64,000 nt of DNA from Bacteroidia bacterium (GTDB lineage Bacteria; Bacteroidota; Bacteroidia; Cytophagales; Cyclobacteriaceae). The position numbers and the translations under genes were made by a program. The notes beneath the pieces were generated by a model. It was not told where the DNA came from. It saw nothing but the letters and a program-made list of their open reading frames with translations, and did no database searches. Location: positions 186,001 to 250,000 of the forward strand of contig JAUILA010000002.1 in the NCBI GenBank assembly GCA_030432655.1. The letters run 5' to 3'. Numbering within the stretch: position 1 is the stretch's first letter; every line of letters begins with the position of its first letter. Positions 54,815 to 64,000 of the stretch are shown here, piece after piece.

Positions 54815-57800
54815 ATGCGTAATAAAGGTGCAGTAATCTTACTGACAGTTGTTGTTACCCTGCTCTGTATTTATTACCTGTCATTTACCTTTAAATCAAG
54901 GAGTGTACAGCAGGATGCTATTGAATATGCCACTGAAGAAAGTGGTGTTATAAATCTGTCGAAAAAACAGGCGTACCTTGATTCCGTCTGGAATCTGCCT
55001 GTTTATAATTTGCTGGGTGTTGAATTCACCTACAAGGAAGTAAAAGAAAACGAACTTAGCCTGGGGCTTGACCTTCAGGGCGGAATGCATGTCACGCTGG
55101 AAGTTTCTCCGGTTGATATCATAAAAGGACTGAGCGGAGATAACCAGGATCAGGACTTTCTGGAAGCAATACGTCTCGCCCGTGAACGCCAGGCAGAAAG
55201 CCAGGCGCGGTTTTCTGAACTATTCTTGGATGCCTTTCAGGAAGTGTCGGACGATGACCAGCTGGCGCCCATCTTTGTGACGGCAGCCAACCGCGGCCGG
55301 ATTAGTATCGATATGTCCAATGATGAGGTGATGGAGGTCATTAACCAGGAAATTGAGAGTGCCATTGACCGGTCATTCACTATTCTCCGGACCCGTATTG
55401 ACCAGTTTGGTACCTCACAGCCCAACATCCAGCGGCTGCAGGGGACAGGCCGGATTCAGATTGAAATTCCGGGAGCTGAGAATCCTGAACGTGTTCGGAA
55501 ACTGCTGCAGGGAGTTGCCAAGCTGGAGTTCTGGGAAGTAGCGAATCCTGAAGAATACGCGCCTTCATTAATTAATGCAAACAGCATGCTGCTTGATGAG
55601 ATGGAAGCGGAGAATGCACTTAATGTGAATGCAGACAGCAGCCTTTCCTCTGAATTACAGGAATCGCAGACCGAGGATTTAAGCAGTGTACTTTCCGCGG
55701 AGGGTGATCTGCCGGATCCTGCCGATTCACTGGTGTCGGATACGGCAGCTGATTCTTCACTTGATTCTCTGACTAACCCTCAGGTTTCACCGTTATTTTC
55801 CTTGCTCAGGTCTCAGAATATTACTGAATTAATTTATGATGTGCAGGATACCGGCAAGATCGGTGAGATACTTCGCAGGAAGGAAGTACAAAGTCTGCTG
55901 CCCCGGACCATCAAACCGATCTGGGCAGTTAAGCCTTTTATCAATGAGGAAACCGGCGACGAACTGCTTCAACTTTATTTTGTGCGCGTCGGTCGCGGAG
56001 GTAAAGCCCAGCTCACTGGGGAAGTAATTACGGATGCCCGCCAGGATCTTGACGAACGCGGACGTTTTGTAGTGAGTATGCAGATGAATGCCTTTGGAAC
56101 GAAGGAATGGCGCACAATGACCCAGCGGGCCGCAGCAAAACGTACCAATCAAACTCCGCCGGACAGAATTGCCATCGTACTTGACAATTATGTTTATTCG
56201 GCCCCGTATGTTCAGGGTGAAATTCCCAACGGAAGCTCGCAGATTTCAGGTGATTTTACGGTCGAAGAGGCGAAAGACCTAGCCAATATCCTCAAAGCAG
56301 GTTCGCTGCCGGCGCCTACGCGTATTGTCGAGGAGGCTATTGTAGGGCCTACACTTGGTCAGATTGCCAGGAACCAAGGAATTATTTCCATGCTTGCCGG
56401 ACTTGGTATTGTCATCCTGTTCATGGTAGCTTACTATGCTAAAGGTGGTTTTGTGGCCAATATCGCCCTTATATTTAATATCTTTTTCATCCTTGGAATT
56501 CTGGCCCAATTCAATGCTGCCCTAACCTTACCGGGTATCGCAGGTATTGTGTTGACGATCGGTATGTCGATTGATGCCAACGTGCTGATATTTGAACGAA
56601 TCAGGGAAGAAATGCGGAATGGGACCAAACTCAGGGAAGCTATATCCACAGGGTATAAAAAGGCATTCAGTTCGATTGTCGATGCCAACCTGACCACGTT
56701 ACTGACGGCTGCAATTCTTTATATTTTCGGTCAGGGTCCTATCAAAGGATTCGCGATTACCCTTATGATCGGTATTTTCTGCTCATTCTTCTCGGCGGTT
56801 TACATCACCCGGGTAATTGTAGAGTGGATGACCAACCGGGGAGATGAAAGTAAGATTTCCTTCAATACACCATTCTCCAGGAATCTGTTGAGCAGTATCA
56901 ACATTGACTTCATGTCGAGAAGAAAGAAGGCCTACATCTTTTCTGCAATTGTCATCATTATAGGAATGAGTCTTGTGTTTACTCAGGGCCTTAACCTTGG
57001 GGTGGACTTCAAGGGAGGTCGTTCCTACATTGTCAACTTTGCAGATCCGGTGGAAGCGACAAATATGAAAATCGCGCTATCGGAAACCTTTGAAGGCGAA
57101 GGTACCGAAGTGAAGAACTACGGAGCCAATAATATTGTAAAGGTAACTACTTCGTATAAAGTGGATGATGAGTCGGATACGGCAGATGATGAAGTGAAGA
57201 ATATTCTTGTGGCAGGACTTGAATCCTACACAAACCTGGAATACGTCGAGGATGCCGCGGAAATAGACAGTGATCACTTTACAATTTCAGGATCATCCAA
57301 AGTAGGAGCTACTATTGCCGATGATATTGTATCCTCTTCTTTTGAGGCAGGTATCATTGCGATCATAGCCATCTTCCTCTACATCCTGATCAGGTTCAGG
57401 AAATGGCAATTCAGTACCGGAGCAATCATTGCGTTGATCCATGACAGTTTATTCGTCTTCTCAGCATTCGCAATAGCCGGTCTGCTTGGAATCAAATATG
57501 AAATTGACCAGGTATTTGTGGCGGCTCTGCTGACTGTAATCGGTTATTCCATTAATGATACGGTAATTGTATTCGACCGGATCAGGGAATACCTGAATCT
57601 CGGTACGAGTTCAGACAATGTGAAGATCTTCAACTCTGCAATCAACAGCACGTTGAACAGAACGCTGATCACCTCAGTAACCACGCTCATTGTGGTATTA
57701 ATCCTGTTCATTTTTGGTGGAGAGGTACTTAGGGGATTTTCATATGCCCTGCTGGTAGGTATACTGGTAGGTACTTATTCATCCGTGTTCATAGCTTCAC

Positions 57801-57841
57801 CGGTGGTTATTGACCTGGCGAAAAGCAGACAGAAAATATAG
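54815..57841 (+). CDS. secDF: SecDF fusion, protein translocase accessory subunit
   Basis: The 1008-residue protein joins SecD (residues 1 to about 690) and SecF (about 700-1008). It has 12 expected membrane segments and a large periplasmic domain in the SecD half (LGLDLQGGMHVTLEVSP; then DRSFTILRTRIDQFGTSQPN). GMSIDANVLIFERIREE in SecD and GYSINDTVIVFDRIREYL in SecF carry the proton-path Asp and Arg. An acidic, Ser-rich insert lies near residues 265-320. SecDF uses the proton gradient to pull exported proteins from the SecYEG channel. It is monocistronic, ending at a strong terminator. Confidence 0.95.
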   Translation: MRNKGAVILLTVVVTLLCIYYLSFTFKSRSVQQDAIEYATEESGVINLSKKQAYLDSVWNLPVYNLLGVEFTYKEVKENELSLGLDLQGGMHVTLEVSPVDIIKGLSGDNQDQDFLEAIRLARERQAESQARFSELFLDAFQEVSDDDQLAPIFVTAANRGRISIDMSNDEVMEVINQEIESAIDRSFTILRTRIDQFGTSQPNIQRLQGTGRIQIEIPGAENPERVRKLLQGVAKLEFWEVANPEEYAPSLINANSMLLDEMEAENALNVNADSSLSSELQESQTEDLSSVLSAEGDLPDPADSLVSDTAADSSLDSLTNPQVSPLFSLLRSQNITELIYDVQDTGKIGEILRRKEVQSLLPRTIKPIWAVKPFINEETGDELLQLYFVRVGRGGKAQLTGEVITDARQDLDERGRFVVSMQMNAFGTKEWRTMTQRAAAKRTNQTPPDRIAIVLDNYVYSAPYVQGEIPNGSSQISGDFTVEEAKDLANILKAGSLPAPTRIVEEAIVGPTLGQIARNQGIISMLAGLGIVILFMVAYYAKGGFVANIALIFNIFFILGILAQFNAALTLPGIAGIVLTIGMSIDANVLIFERIREEMRNGTKLREAISTGYKKAFSSIVDANLTTLLTAAILYIFGQGPIKGFAITLMIGIFCSFFSAVYITRVIVEWMTNRGDESKISFNTPFSRNLLSSINIDFMSRRKKAYIFSAIVIIIGMSLVFTQGLNLGVDFKGGRSYIVNFADPVEATNMKIALSETFEGEGTEVKNYGANNIVKVTTSYKVDDESDTADDEVKNILVAGLESYTNLEYVEDAAEIDSDHFTISGSSKVGATIADDIVSSSFEAGIIAIIAIFLYILIRFRKWQFSTGAIIALIHDSLFVFSAFAIAGLLGIKYEIDQVFVAALLTVIGYSINDTVIVFDRIREYLNLGTSSDNVKIFNSAINSTLNRTLITSVTTLIVVLILFIFGGEVLRGFSYALLVGILVGTYSSVFIASPVVIDLAKSRQKI

Positions 57842-57861
57842 CACAATGCCCTGCTGTATTG

Positions 57862-57893
57862 AAAAGCCCCGTCCAACAAGACGGGGCTTTTTT
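57862..57893. terminator. Bidirectional terminator between secDF and trkH
   Basis: Perfect arms AAAAGCCCCGT (57862-57872) and ACGGGGCTTTT (57881-57891) with an 8-base loop, A4 before and T6 after, between two convergent genes. Confidence 0.88.
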
Positions 57894-57895
57894 AA

Positions 57896-59350
57896 TTAGT
57901 ATCGTTTCCAGTAATGTATATTGAAAAGCATCAGAACGGTAAATAATTCCAGTCGTCCCATGAGCATAAGAAAAGCAAGGACCCACTTACCGAAAGGAGT
58001 TATTCCGGAAAAATTATCGACAGGACCAACCTCACCAAGACCAGGGCCGATATTTCCCAGGCAGGTAGCCACGGCACCAAGCGCAGTATCCATGCTCACG
58101 CCGGTAAATGATATAAGGAATATACCAATGCCATAGGCAGATAGATAGATCATAATGAAGGCAAGGACATTATAGGTTATATCCCGGCTTACTGCGGCTT
58201 CATTCAGCCTTACCGGTATTACGGCCGAAGGGTGCAGCTGCCGTTTCATTTCAAGCAGGCTGTTTTTAAACAGGAGTGTATGACGGACAATCTTGATACC
58301 ACCGGCGGTGGATCCTGCAGAGCCACCTGAAAACATCAGCAGAAAGAATATTACCGTTACAAAGGGTGTCCAGGCGGTATAATCTGCCGTGATATATCCG
58401 GTGGTGGTTATTACCGATACTACCTGAAACAGAGAATCCCGGAACGACTTTTCAAATCCTTCCCAGTCAGCCGAGAAAACAAAAATGGAAATAACAAGTG
58501 AGACGATCACCGTCAGAAACAAGTAGTTCCTGAATTCCTCATTTTTCCATACCTGTACGAATTTACCTTTCAGGGCAAAATAGGTTATTGTGAAATTGGT
58601 TCCGGCCAGGAACATGAAAATAATAATTACATAATGGATGAATGGAGAATTATAATACGCCACACTTGCATTTTTAGTGCTAAAGCCACCGGTGGCCATG
58701 GTAGTCAGTGCATGATTAATAGCATCAAAAAAGGTCATGCCACCTGCCATAAGCAGCAGTGTTTCCAAAAGCGTGAGACCAAGGTAAATGATCCAGAGCC
58801 TTTTTGCAGTTTCTTTAATTCGGGGTTTCAGTTTATCAGGTGAAATGCCAGGGGCTTCTGCTACAAACAGCTGCATTCCTCCAATACCCAGAATCGGAAG
58901 AATAGCAACTGCCAAAACAATAATTCCCATTCCACCAATCCATTGGGTCAGGCTTCGCCAGAAGAGGATTCCCTTAGGCAATGCCTCGATATCTGTAAGA
59001 ATGGTGGCTCCAGTGGTAGTGAAGCCACTTATGGTCTCAAAAAATGCATTAGTGAAATCCGGAATAGTGCCCGAAATCAGGTAGGGTAGGGTACCTACCA
59101 GGGACATGGACAACCAACCCAGTGTGACCACCAGGTATCCGTCTTTCTTCTTCAATTCGGTTACCAGGTTTTTTCGGGTGAGGAACCAGGTTATTGCGCC
59201 TATCGCCACTGCGACACCGGCGGATATTGTAAGTGGGGTTACTGATTCACGGTAATACAGGGAAAAGGGCAGGCAAAGGAGCATGAAAGCCCCGTTGATC
59301 ATGACCAGAACACTTAAGAGATTCAGTATTAACCGGAAGTTAAACCTCAT
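57896..59350 (-). CDS. trkH: Trk-type potassium uptake permease TrkH
   Basis: The 484-residue protein has about ten membrane segments and four P-loop repeats typical of Trk/Ktr channels, e.g. ETISGFTTTGATIL, ALTTMATGGFSTKN, SVITTTGYITADY and TCLGNIGPGLGEVGP. The Gly in each loop lines the K+ selectivity filter. It works with TrkA, encoded 9 bases upstream. The neighbourhood continues gldH-ricT. Confidence 0.93.
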   Translation of the reverse strand: MRFNFRLILNLLSVLVMINGAFMLLCLPFSLYYRESVTPLTISAGVAVAIGAITWFLTRKNLVTELKKKDGYLVVTLGWLSMSLVGTLPYLISGTIPDFTNAFFETISGFTTTGATILTDIEALPKGILFWRSLTQWIGGMGIIVLAVAILPILGIGGMQLFVAEAPGISPDKLKPRIKETAKRLWIIYLGLTLLETLLLMAGGMTFFDAINHALTTMATGGFSTKNASVAYYNSPFIHYVIIIFMFLAGTNFTITYFALKGKFVQVWKNEEFRNYLFLTVIVSLVISIFVFSADWEGFEKSFRDSLFQVVSVITTTGYITADYTAWTPFVTVIFFLLMFSGGSAGSTAGGIKIVRHTLLFKNSLLEMKRQLHPSAVIPVRLNEAAVSRDITYNVLAFIMIYLSAYGIGIFLISFTGVSMDTALGAVATCLGNIGPGLGEVGPVDNFSGITPFGKWVLAFLMLMGRLELFTVLMLFNIHYWKRY

Positions 59351-59359
59351 GAATGATGT

Positions 59360-60700
59360 TTATTTGAAATACTCCTCTACCGCATGGATACATTCCGGGC
59401 GGCACAGGACCACTGCCCTGTCTTTGGGCCTGAATTGGAAATCCCCCATGGTAATTTTCCCGGTACCGTTCCGAACCACGCCGCCGATGATGGCACCGCC
59501 TGGAAAATTCAGGTCCTTGATCGGTTTGTTGATTATCTTGGACCGGTCCTTTACGATAAACTCAAGAATTTCCGCGTCTACTCCGTGAATGGAAGTAAGG
59601 GAAATTACTTCACCTTTCCGGATGTAGCGGAAAATAAAATTCGCCGCTATCAGCTTTTTATTGATCATGGTATCAACCCCGATATTTTGTGACAGATGGA
59701 TATAATCGATGTTTTCTACCAGCGATATTGTTTTCTGAACTTCATGGTTCTTAGCGACAAGGCAAGAAATGATATTTGTTTCTGAATTACCGGTTACAGC
59801 AATAAATGCGTCCATTTCATGAATGCTTTCTTCTTCAAGTAATTCAACATCCCTTCCGTCACCACAGATAACCATTACATTTCGGAGTTCATCGGCAAGT
59901 TCAAAGCATTTTTCCTTATCACGTTCGATCAGTTTTACGTTAAACTTTCTGCTAAGACGTTTTGCCGCATGGAACCCGACTTTTGAGCCGCCGAGGATCA
60001 TTACGTTTTTGATGTCTTTACGCACCTTTCCCGCAAGTTTCAGAATCCGGTCCACGCCTTCAGGTTCGGCAACAAAATAAGCATGATCTCCTTCTTTAAA
60101 CACGTTATCTCCATGAGGGATGATTGTTTGATTCTCCCTTAAAATGGCAACAGTGACAAAATTCTGGTCCGGGTTAAGCTGCGCTACCTGGACCATGGTT
60201 TTATCCATCAACTTGCTGTCGGCGGTGACGGTAACTCCCACCATTGATAATCTTCCTTCATCAAAATCGAATGTATCAGTGAGGGCAATCTCTTTCAGCA
60301 GCCGCTTGATTTCCCTGGCCGCCAGGGATTCCGGAGAGATAATCTCGTCAATACCTAATTCCTTGAGGTCAAGCTTTTCCTTATCCATCAGGTATTCGAG
60401 ATTTTCAATACGTGCGACCGTTTTTTTTGCCCCAAGGTGTTTACCGATGATGGTGGTGGTAAGATTGGTTTCCTCGGAGGAGGTAACGGCGATCAGCAGG
60501 TCGGCGTTAGAGATATCTGCTTCTTCCAGAATCCGGTAGGAAGTGGAGTTTCCGCGGATCGTTTTCACATCGAGCGTGGACGATGCCTGGCGCAGTGTTT
60601 CAGCATCCCTGTCAATCAGGATAATATCCTGTTCTTCATAGCTTAGCAGTTTCGCCAGGTGGTATCCCACATCCCCGGCACCGGCAATGACAATTCTCAT
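59360..60700 (-). CDS. trkA: Trk potassium uptake regulator TrkA
   Basis: The 446-residue cytoplasmic protein has two RCK units: RCK_N with AGAGDVGYHLAKLLS near residue 5, RCK_C at about 140-220, and a second RCK_N with GGSKVGFHAAKRLS near residue 235 followed by the second RCK_C. The Rossmann parts bind NAD(H) or adenine nucleotides and gate TrkH. The length matches full double-RCK TrkA. Confidence 0.94.
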   Translation of the reverse strand: MRIVIAGAGDVGYHLAKLLSYEEQDIILIDRDAETLRQASSTLDVKTIRGNSTSYRILEEADISNADLLIAVTSSEETNLTTTIIGKHLGAKKTVARIENLEYLMDKEKLDLKELGIDEIISPESLAAREIKRLLKEIALTDTFDFDEGRLSMVGVTVTADSKLMDKTMVQVAQLNPDQNFVTVAILRENQTIIPHGDNVFKEGDHAYFVAEPEGVDRILKLAGKVRKDIKNVMILGGSKVGFHAAKRLSRKFNVKLIERDKEKCFELADELRNVMVICGDGRDVELLEEESIHEMDAFIAVTGNSETNIISCLVAKNHEVQKTISLVENIDYIHLSQNIGVDTMINKKLIAANFIFRYIRKGEVISLTSIHGVDAEILEFIVKDRSKIINKPIKDLNFPGGAIIGGVVRNGTGKITMGDFQFRPKDRAVVLCRPECIHAVEEYFK

Positions 60701-60712
60701 AAGCTGGAATTA

Positions 60713-61186
60713 CTATTCAATTTCATTCACCCTTTCGACCCTTATTCCGACTGCAATTACGTCCTTTAATGTATCTCTTCGCATATACTGTTTCAGGGAT
60801 ACGGTATAGTCTCCGGAAACCGGAAACGAATAATCGGTCAGCAATGGAAACTGGTGGTCAAATATATCCCCGAGGCCTGATCCGTAAGGCTCAAACGATT
60901 TGGGGTCAAAAAGGTCCTGATTTAACAGGTTTCCTTCAATTTGCCGGCCTGTGGAATCGGCAAGAACGTAGTCAACATAAATATTCTGGAAGGGATATGA
61001 GACGGTATTTCTGATATTGTAATACAGGTTGTAGTTATTTGTAGTATCCGAAATGGTAAAGGTAAAGTCTCTGGCTGAATCTGCCAGCCAGTAACCATTC
61101 TCCAGTTCAATGTTTTCTTCATAGATTCTCTGTTGATCACAGGCGATCAAGGCGGTTGCCAGTACGAAGAGAAAACAGTATTTCAT
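60713..61186 (-). CDS. gldH: Gliding motility lipoprotein GldH
   Basis: The 157-residue protein has a lipobox ending IAC (Cys16). The mature part has the GldH pattern: a beta-rich region with DFTFTISDTTNNYNLYYNIRN, DYVLADSTGRQIEGNLL and GDYTVSLKQYMRRDTL. GldH is needed for gliding in Flavobacterium johnsoniae. Its start overlaps the ricT stop by 4 bases, a pairing also seen in other gliding Bacteroidota as far as I recall. Confidence 0.88.
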   Translation of the reverse strand: MKYCFLFVLATALIACDQQRIYEENIELENGYWLADSARDFTFTISDTTNNYNLYYNIRNTVSYPFQNIYVDYVLADSTGRQIEGNLLNQDLFDPKSFEPYGSGLGDIFDHQFPLLTDYSFPVSGDYTVSLKQYMRRDTLKDVIAVGIRVERVNEIE

Positions 61187-62322
61187 TTTTTCTTATTATT
61201 CGTGTTATTATCGGGTCGTTTTTTGCGCTTCTTACGCGACTTCTTCTTTTTCCGGTACTTGCGGTCCATTTTTTCCAGGTCGCTGTTCAATGCTGAAGTT
61301 TCATTCTTGCTCTCCACATTATCTTCAAGCAAACTGGCAGGTTTGTTACCATTTTTATTCAGTGCAATAATATGCTGTACCCGTTTAACTTTAATGGGTA
61401 TCCATGTGTTTTCGTCGTCATACCCAAACCACATCACTTTTCGGAAAATATCTGTTTTCTGCAGCTTTGCCTTGCCTTTTTCTGTAAGCAGCGGACCCTC
61501 CAGTTCAGGAATGTCCTCCAGTGCTTCCAGGTAGGTATCCAATTCGTAATTTAAGCAACACTTAAGCCGACCGCACTGACCTGAGAGTTTACTTGGGTTC
61601 AGTGAAAGATTCTGATATCGGGCGGCACTGGTGGATACACTCTTAAAATCAGAAAGCCAGGTGGAGCAGCATAATTCACGGCCACAGGATCCTATTCCTC
61701 CCAATCTGCCGGCTTCCTGCCTGAGAGAAATTTGCCGCATTTCCACCCTGATTCGAAATTCTCCTGCGAGCACTTTAATCAGTTCCCTGAAATCTACCCT
61801 GTCATCGGCAGAATAATAAAATGTAGCTTTCGTATTGTCAGCCTGATATTCTACATCTGACAATTTCATTTCAAGTTTAAGATCTCCAATGATTTTACGG
61901 GTTCTGTAGAGGGTTGGCATTTCCCGTTTACGCACATCATCGAATCGCTCCATATCTTTATCATGGGCAATCCGGTAAATATTCCGGATATTTTCATCAT
62001 CCGGCACTTTCCTTTTTTTCATCTGAAGGCGAACCAACTCACCTTGTAAACTGACAAAGCCAAGGTGATGTCCGTTCGGAACATCCACAACAACAGCGTC
62101 CCCCGTGGTCAGCTCAAGTCTCTCGGAATTGCGGAAAAAATCTTTTCGTCCGCCTTTAAACCTGACCTCAACTATTTCAAATCTATCCATAACCGGCATT
62201 TCCATATTGGAAAGCCAGTCAAATACATTCATCTTATTGCAGCCTCCTGTAAGGCATCCACCATTGTTCTGACATCCCGCAACACTTCCATCGTCCGCTC
62301 TGCAACTACTGCATCCTGCCAT
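61183..62322 (-). CDS. ricT: RicT/YaaT-like PSP1 domain protein
   Basis: I use ATG 62322 (379 residues); the longer frame adds 23 residues with no homology. The N terminus is cysteine-rich (CSSCRADDGS, then CQNNGGCLTGGCNKMNVFDWL). The PSP1 region contains GSCGRELCCSTWL and CGRLKCCLNYELD. The tail is highly basic (repeated K and R). In Bacillus, RicT forms the Y-complex with RicA and RicF, carries Fe-S clusters and assists RNase Y; those partners are not in view. In Bacteroidota the gene often precedes gldH. Confidence 0.88.
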   Translation of the reverse strand: MAGCSSCRADDGSVAGCQNNGGCLTGGCNKMNVFDWLSNMEMPVMDRFEIVEVRFKGGRKDFFRNSERLELTTGDAVVVDVPNGHHLGFVSLQGELVRLQMKKRKVPDDENIRNIYRIAHDKDMERFDDVRKREMPTLYRTRKIIGDLKLEMKLSDVEYQADNTKATFYYSADDRVDFRELIKVLAGEFRIRVEMRQISLRQEAGRLGGIGSCGRELCCSTWLSDFKSVSTSAARYQNLSLNPSKLSGQCGRLKCCLNYELDTYLEALEDIPELEGPLLTEKGKAKLQKTDIFRKVMWFGYDDENTWIPIKVKRVQHIIALNKNGNKPASLLEDNVESKNETSALNSDLEKMDRKYRKKKKSRKKRKKRPDNNTNNKKK

Positions 62323-62428
62323 AACTATTAGTTTATAACCTGAAGATACTGCCGAGTACACAAATGCGACAATTGCACTATCCGCAGGCAACTGCTAAAG
62401 CTACTAAATTGCATTGAAATAAGATAAA

Positions 62429-63718
62429 TTAATCGATATGATCTGCCAGAACATCCTTGCCGATGTCGGTTCTGTGGTAAGCCCCCTGCCAGGTAACATA
62501 CTGAACTCCATCATAGGCGTGTCTCAGGGCATCACCCAGATACTGCCCACGTCCGGTCACGCTCAGGACCCGTCCGCCATTGGTCAGTATTTTGTAGTCC
62601 TTTCGTTTTGTTCCCGCATGTACCACCAACGCATCCGTGACATCTGCCAGCCCGTGGATTTCCCGGCCTTTTTCATAGCTTCCCGGATATCCTTCCGAAA
62701 CCATGACTATTGTTGCTGCAGCGTCTTCGTCAATATCAATTTTTTGTTTACTCAGGGTTCCGTTCGCAGCGGATGTCAGCAGTTCTGTGAAATCATTTTT
62801 GATCCTTGGGATAACTACCTGTGTTTCCGGGTCACCCATCCTTACATTATATTCGATGACATATGGTTCATTTCCCACTTTCATCAACCCGATGAAAATG
62901 AATCCCAGGTATGGAATATTATCCTGCTGCAGTCCCTCTATGGTGGGGATTACGACTTTCTTCTCTACCCGGTCCATAAAATCATCACTCGCGAATCCCA
63001 CAGGTGAAACGGCACCCATACCTCCGGTATTCGGACCAGTGTCATGTTCGCCGATACGCTTGTAGTCCTTGGCTTCCGGAAATAACAAATAGTCTTTGCC
63101 ATCGGTAAGAACGAATACGGACAATTCAATTCCCTCAAGGAATTCCTCGATCAGCACCTTGCTGCTTGCTGCCCCGAATTTCTTATTAACGAGCATTTCC
63201 GTCAGTACGGCAACTGCTTCTTCCTCGTCATTGGCAATCACAACCCCCTTACCGGCGGCTAGTCCGTCAGCCTTGAGAACGATTGGATAGTTGCTGGAGC
63301 CTAAATATTCAATTCCCTCTTTCAGCGTATTTTGCGTAAAAGTTGCTGCTTTGGCAGTGGGAATTTCATGACGGTTCATGAATTCCTTTGAAAAGTCCTT
63401 GCTGCCTTCCAGCATTGCTCCCTGTTTTCCTGGACCTATAAGCATTACCTCTTTTAACGATTCATCATTTTCAAAGTAATCCCTTATCCCATCCACCAGC
63501 GGAGCTTCTGGTCCTACAATGACCATGTCTATCCTGTTTTCAGTAACGAATTTTCCGATGCCGTCGAAATCATCTCCTGCCAGTTCGACATTTTCTCCGA
63601 ACTGTTCGGTTCCGGCATTGCCAGGGGCGATAAAAAGTTTTTCTGTATTCGGGCTTTGGGAAATCTTCCAGGCAAAGGTAAACTCCCTTCCCCCGCTTCC
63701 GATAATGAGGATGTTCAT
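62429..63718 (-). CDS. purD: Phosphoribosylamine-glycine ligase
   Basis: The 429-residue ATP-grasp protein begins MNILIIGSGGREFTFAWKIS, with VGPEAPLVDGI, an ATP-grasp GLAAGKGVVIA, KDYKRIGEHDTGPNTGGMGA and RMGDPETQVV, the purD signatures. It joins glycine to phosphoribosylamine in purine synthesis. A -7 element lies 17 bases before the ATG. The gene stands alone within the minus-strand run. Confidence 0.95.
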   Translation of the reverse strand: MNILIIGSGGREFTFAWKISQSPNTEKLFIAPGNAGTEQFGENVELAGDDFDGIGKFVTENRIDMVIVGPEAPLVDGIRDYFENDESLKEVMLIGPGKQGAMLEGSKDFSKEFMNRHEIPTAKAATFTQNTLKEGIEYLGSSNYPIVLKADGLAAGKGVVIANDEEEAVAVLTEMLVNKKFGAASSKVLIEEFLEGIELSVFVLTDGKDYLLFPEAKDYKRIGEHDTGPNTGGMGAVSPVGFASDDFMDRVEKKVVIPTIEGLQQDNIPYLGFIFIGLMKVGNEPYVIEYNVRMGDPETQVVIPRIKNDFTELLTSAANGTLSKQKIDIDEDAAATIVMVSEGYPGSYEKGREIHGLADVTDALVVHAGTKRKDYKILTNGGRVLSVTGRGQYLGDALRHAYDGVQYVTWQGAYHRTDIGKDVLADHID

Positions 63719-63734
63719 GATATGCTGCTTTTTA

Positions 63735-63742
63735 CAAAGTTA
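63735..63742 (-). promoter_or_regulatory. -7 element of purD
   Basis: TAACTTTG on the minus strand fully matches TAnnTTTG, 16 bases upstream of the ATG. No -33 TTG at the right distance. Confidence 0.45.
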
Positions 63743-63776
63743 GCAAGTACCAGTCAATTGGTGAAGTATAACGCCA

Positions 63777-64000
63777 CTAAAACGAAAACAAGCGATACCC
63801 CAGGATCAGCATATGGTACTGCTGTCCGATTTTCAATGGATATTTTTGATCCCCGGAACGAAGCGAGCCTACCATGGAATTATTCATCAGGGAAGACTGC
63901 TGATACCGGAAAATCCATTTTTTCCATCCAATTTCCAGGCAGATTTGCGTGAACCAGTTGGAAGGCCGGATCATTCCGGCACTTTGCCCCATCAGGCCAA
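63777..64000 (-). CDS. C-terminal end of a predicted outer-membrane protein (runs off the window)
   Basis: An open frame enters from the window edge and ends at 63777, showing 73 codons. Its sequence alternates aromatic and polar residues (RPSNWFTQICLEIGWKKWIF) and finishes LILGYRLFSF with a terminal Phe, as beta-barrel proteins usually do. An ATG at 63992 makes it look like a complete 71-residue gene, but the frame stays open upstream. The family cannot be assigned. Confidence 0.5.
   Translation of the reverse strand, partial: GLMGQSAGMIRPSNWFTQICLEIGWKKWIFRYQQSSLMNNSMVGSLRSGDQKYPLKIGQQYHMLILGYRLFSF

Noticed and set aside
62323-62391. N-terminal extension of ricT by 23 codons
   Set aside because: The added residues are not protein-like and precede the conserved cysteine-rich start.

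Overview
The window is chromosomal DNA from a member of the Bacteroidota, most likely a free-living, gliding, probably marine or saline member of the Cytophagia. Support for this is a GldH-type gliding lipoprotein, a SecDF fusion, atpDC separated from the other ATP synthase genes, a RicT/PSP1 gene with a cysteine-rich N terminus, and many upstream regions with the phylum's TTTG / TAnnTTTG promoter pattern instead of sigma70 boxes. It carries about 58 protein genes packed at high density. I see no tRNA or rRNA gene, insertion sequence, prophage, CRISPR array or clear sign of horizontal transfer.

Layout. 1-6.1 kb (minus): an envelope block running coaX, outer-membrane protein, TPR protein, lptC, an unlisted 59-residue membrane protein, a TlyC/CorC-type protein and a truncated PpiD/SurA-like foldase. 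6.1-10.1 kb (plus): anmK, an amino-acid dehydrogenase and an NhaD-type antiporter. 10.1-14.6 kb (minus): aspartate kinase, a DUF4382 lipoprotein and dnaK. 14.8-17.3 kb (plus): prfC, an RluA-type pseudouridine synthase and a DUF6787 membrane protein. 17.4-28.8 kb (minus): atpDC, an orphan histidine kinase, an ABC-2 exporter, a secreted adhesin-like protein, grpE-dnaJ, hpt-adk-obgE and an M42-like peptidase. 28.9-31.0 kb (plus): upp, a Ca/Na antiporter and a small membrane protein. 31.0-33.7 kb (minus): serine dehydratase and rho. 34-38 kb (plus): serS, a prolyl oligopeptidase and an acetyltransferase. 38-46 kb: an exported pyrophosphatase, a DUF4286 protein, an MltF-like transglycosylase, then a divergent kynurenine-degradation locus (kmo, kynU, haaO / SDR, aldehyde dehydrogenase). 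46-49.6 kb: a coiled-coil secreted protein and two divergent L,D-transpeptidases. 49.6-57.8 kb: ndk, then a long plus-strand run nrnA, two FKBP lipoproteins, rdgB, udk, a small exported protein and secDF. 57.9-64 kb (minus): trkH-trkA-gldH-ricT, purD and the tail of an outer-membrane protein.

Most of the content is housekeeping: protein folding, export, translation, nucleotide salvage, cell wall and ion transport. The most interesting signal is in non-coding DNA. The dnaK and grpE-dnaJ upstream regions, 11 kb apart, share one architecture: TGACA/TGTCA inverted half-sites ending exactly 12 bases before a TTGGCA...ATTG element that resembles a sigma54 -24/-12 promoter. Neither region has the ordinary Bacteroidota promoter that I could find or a CIRCE element. 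Other points of note are a DnaJ with only one of its two zinc centres, a Rho with a long low-complexity insert, an SDR without the usual Tyr/Lys in the kynurenine locus, a signal-peptide-bearing pyrophosphatase, three terminators sharing one arm sequence, and convergent gene pairs that either abut with no gap or share a hairpin.
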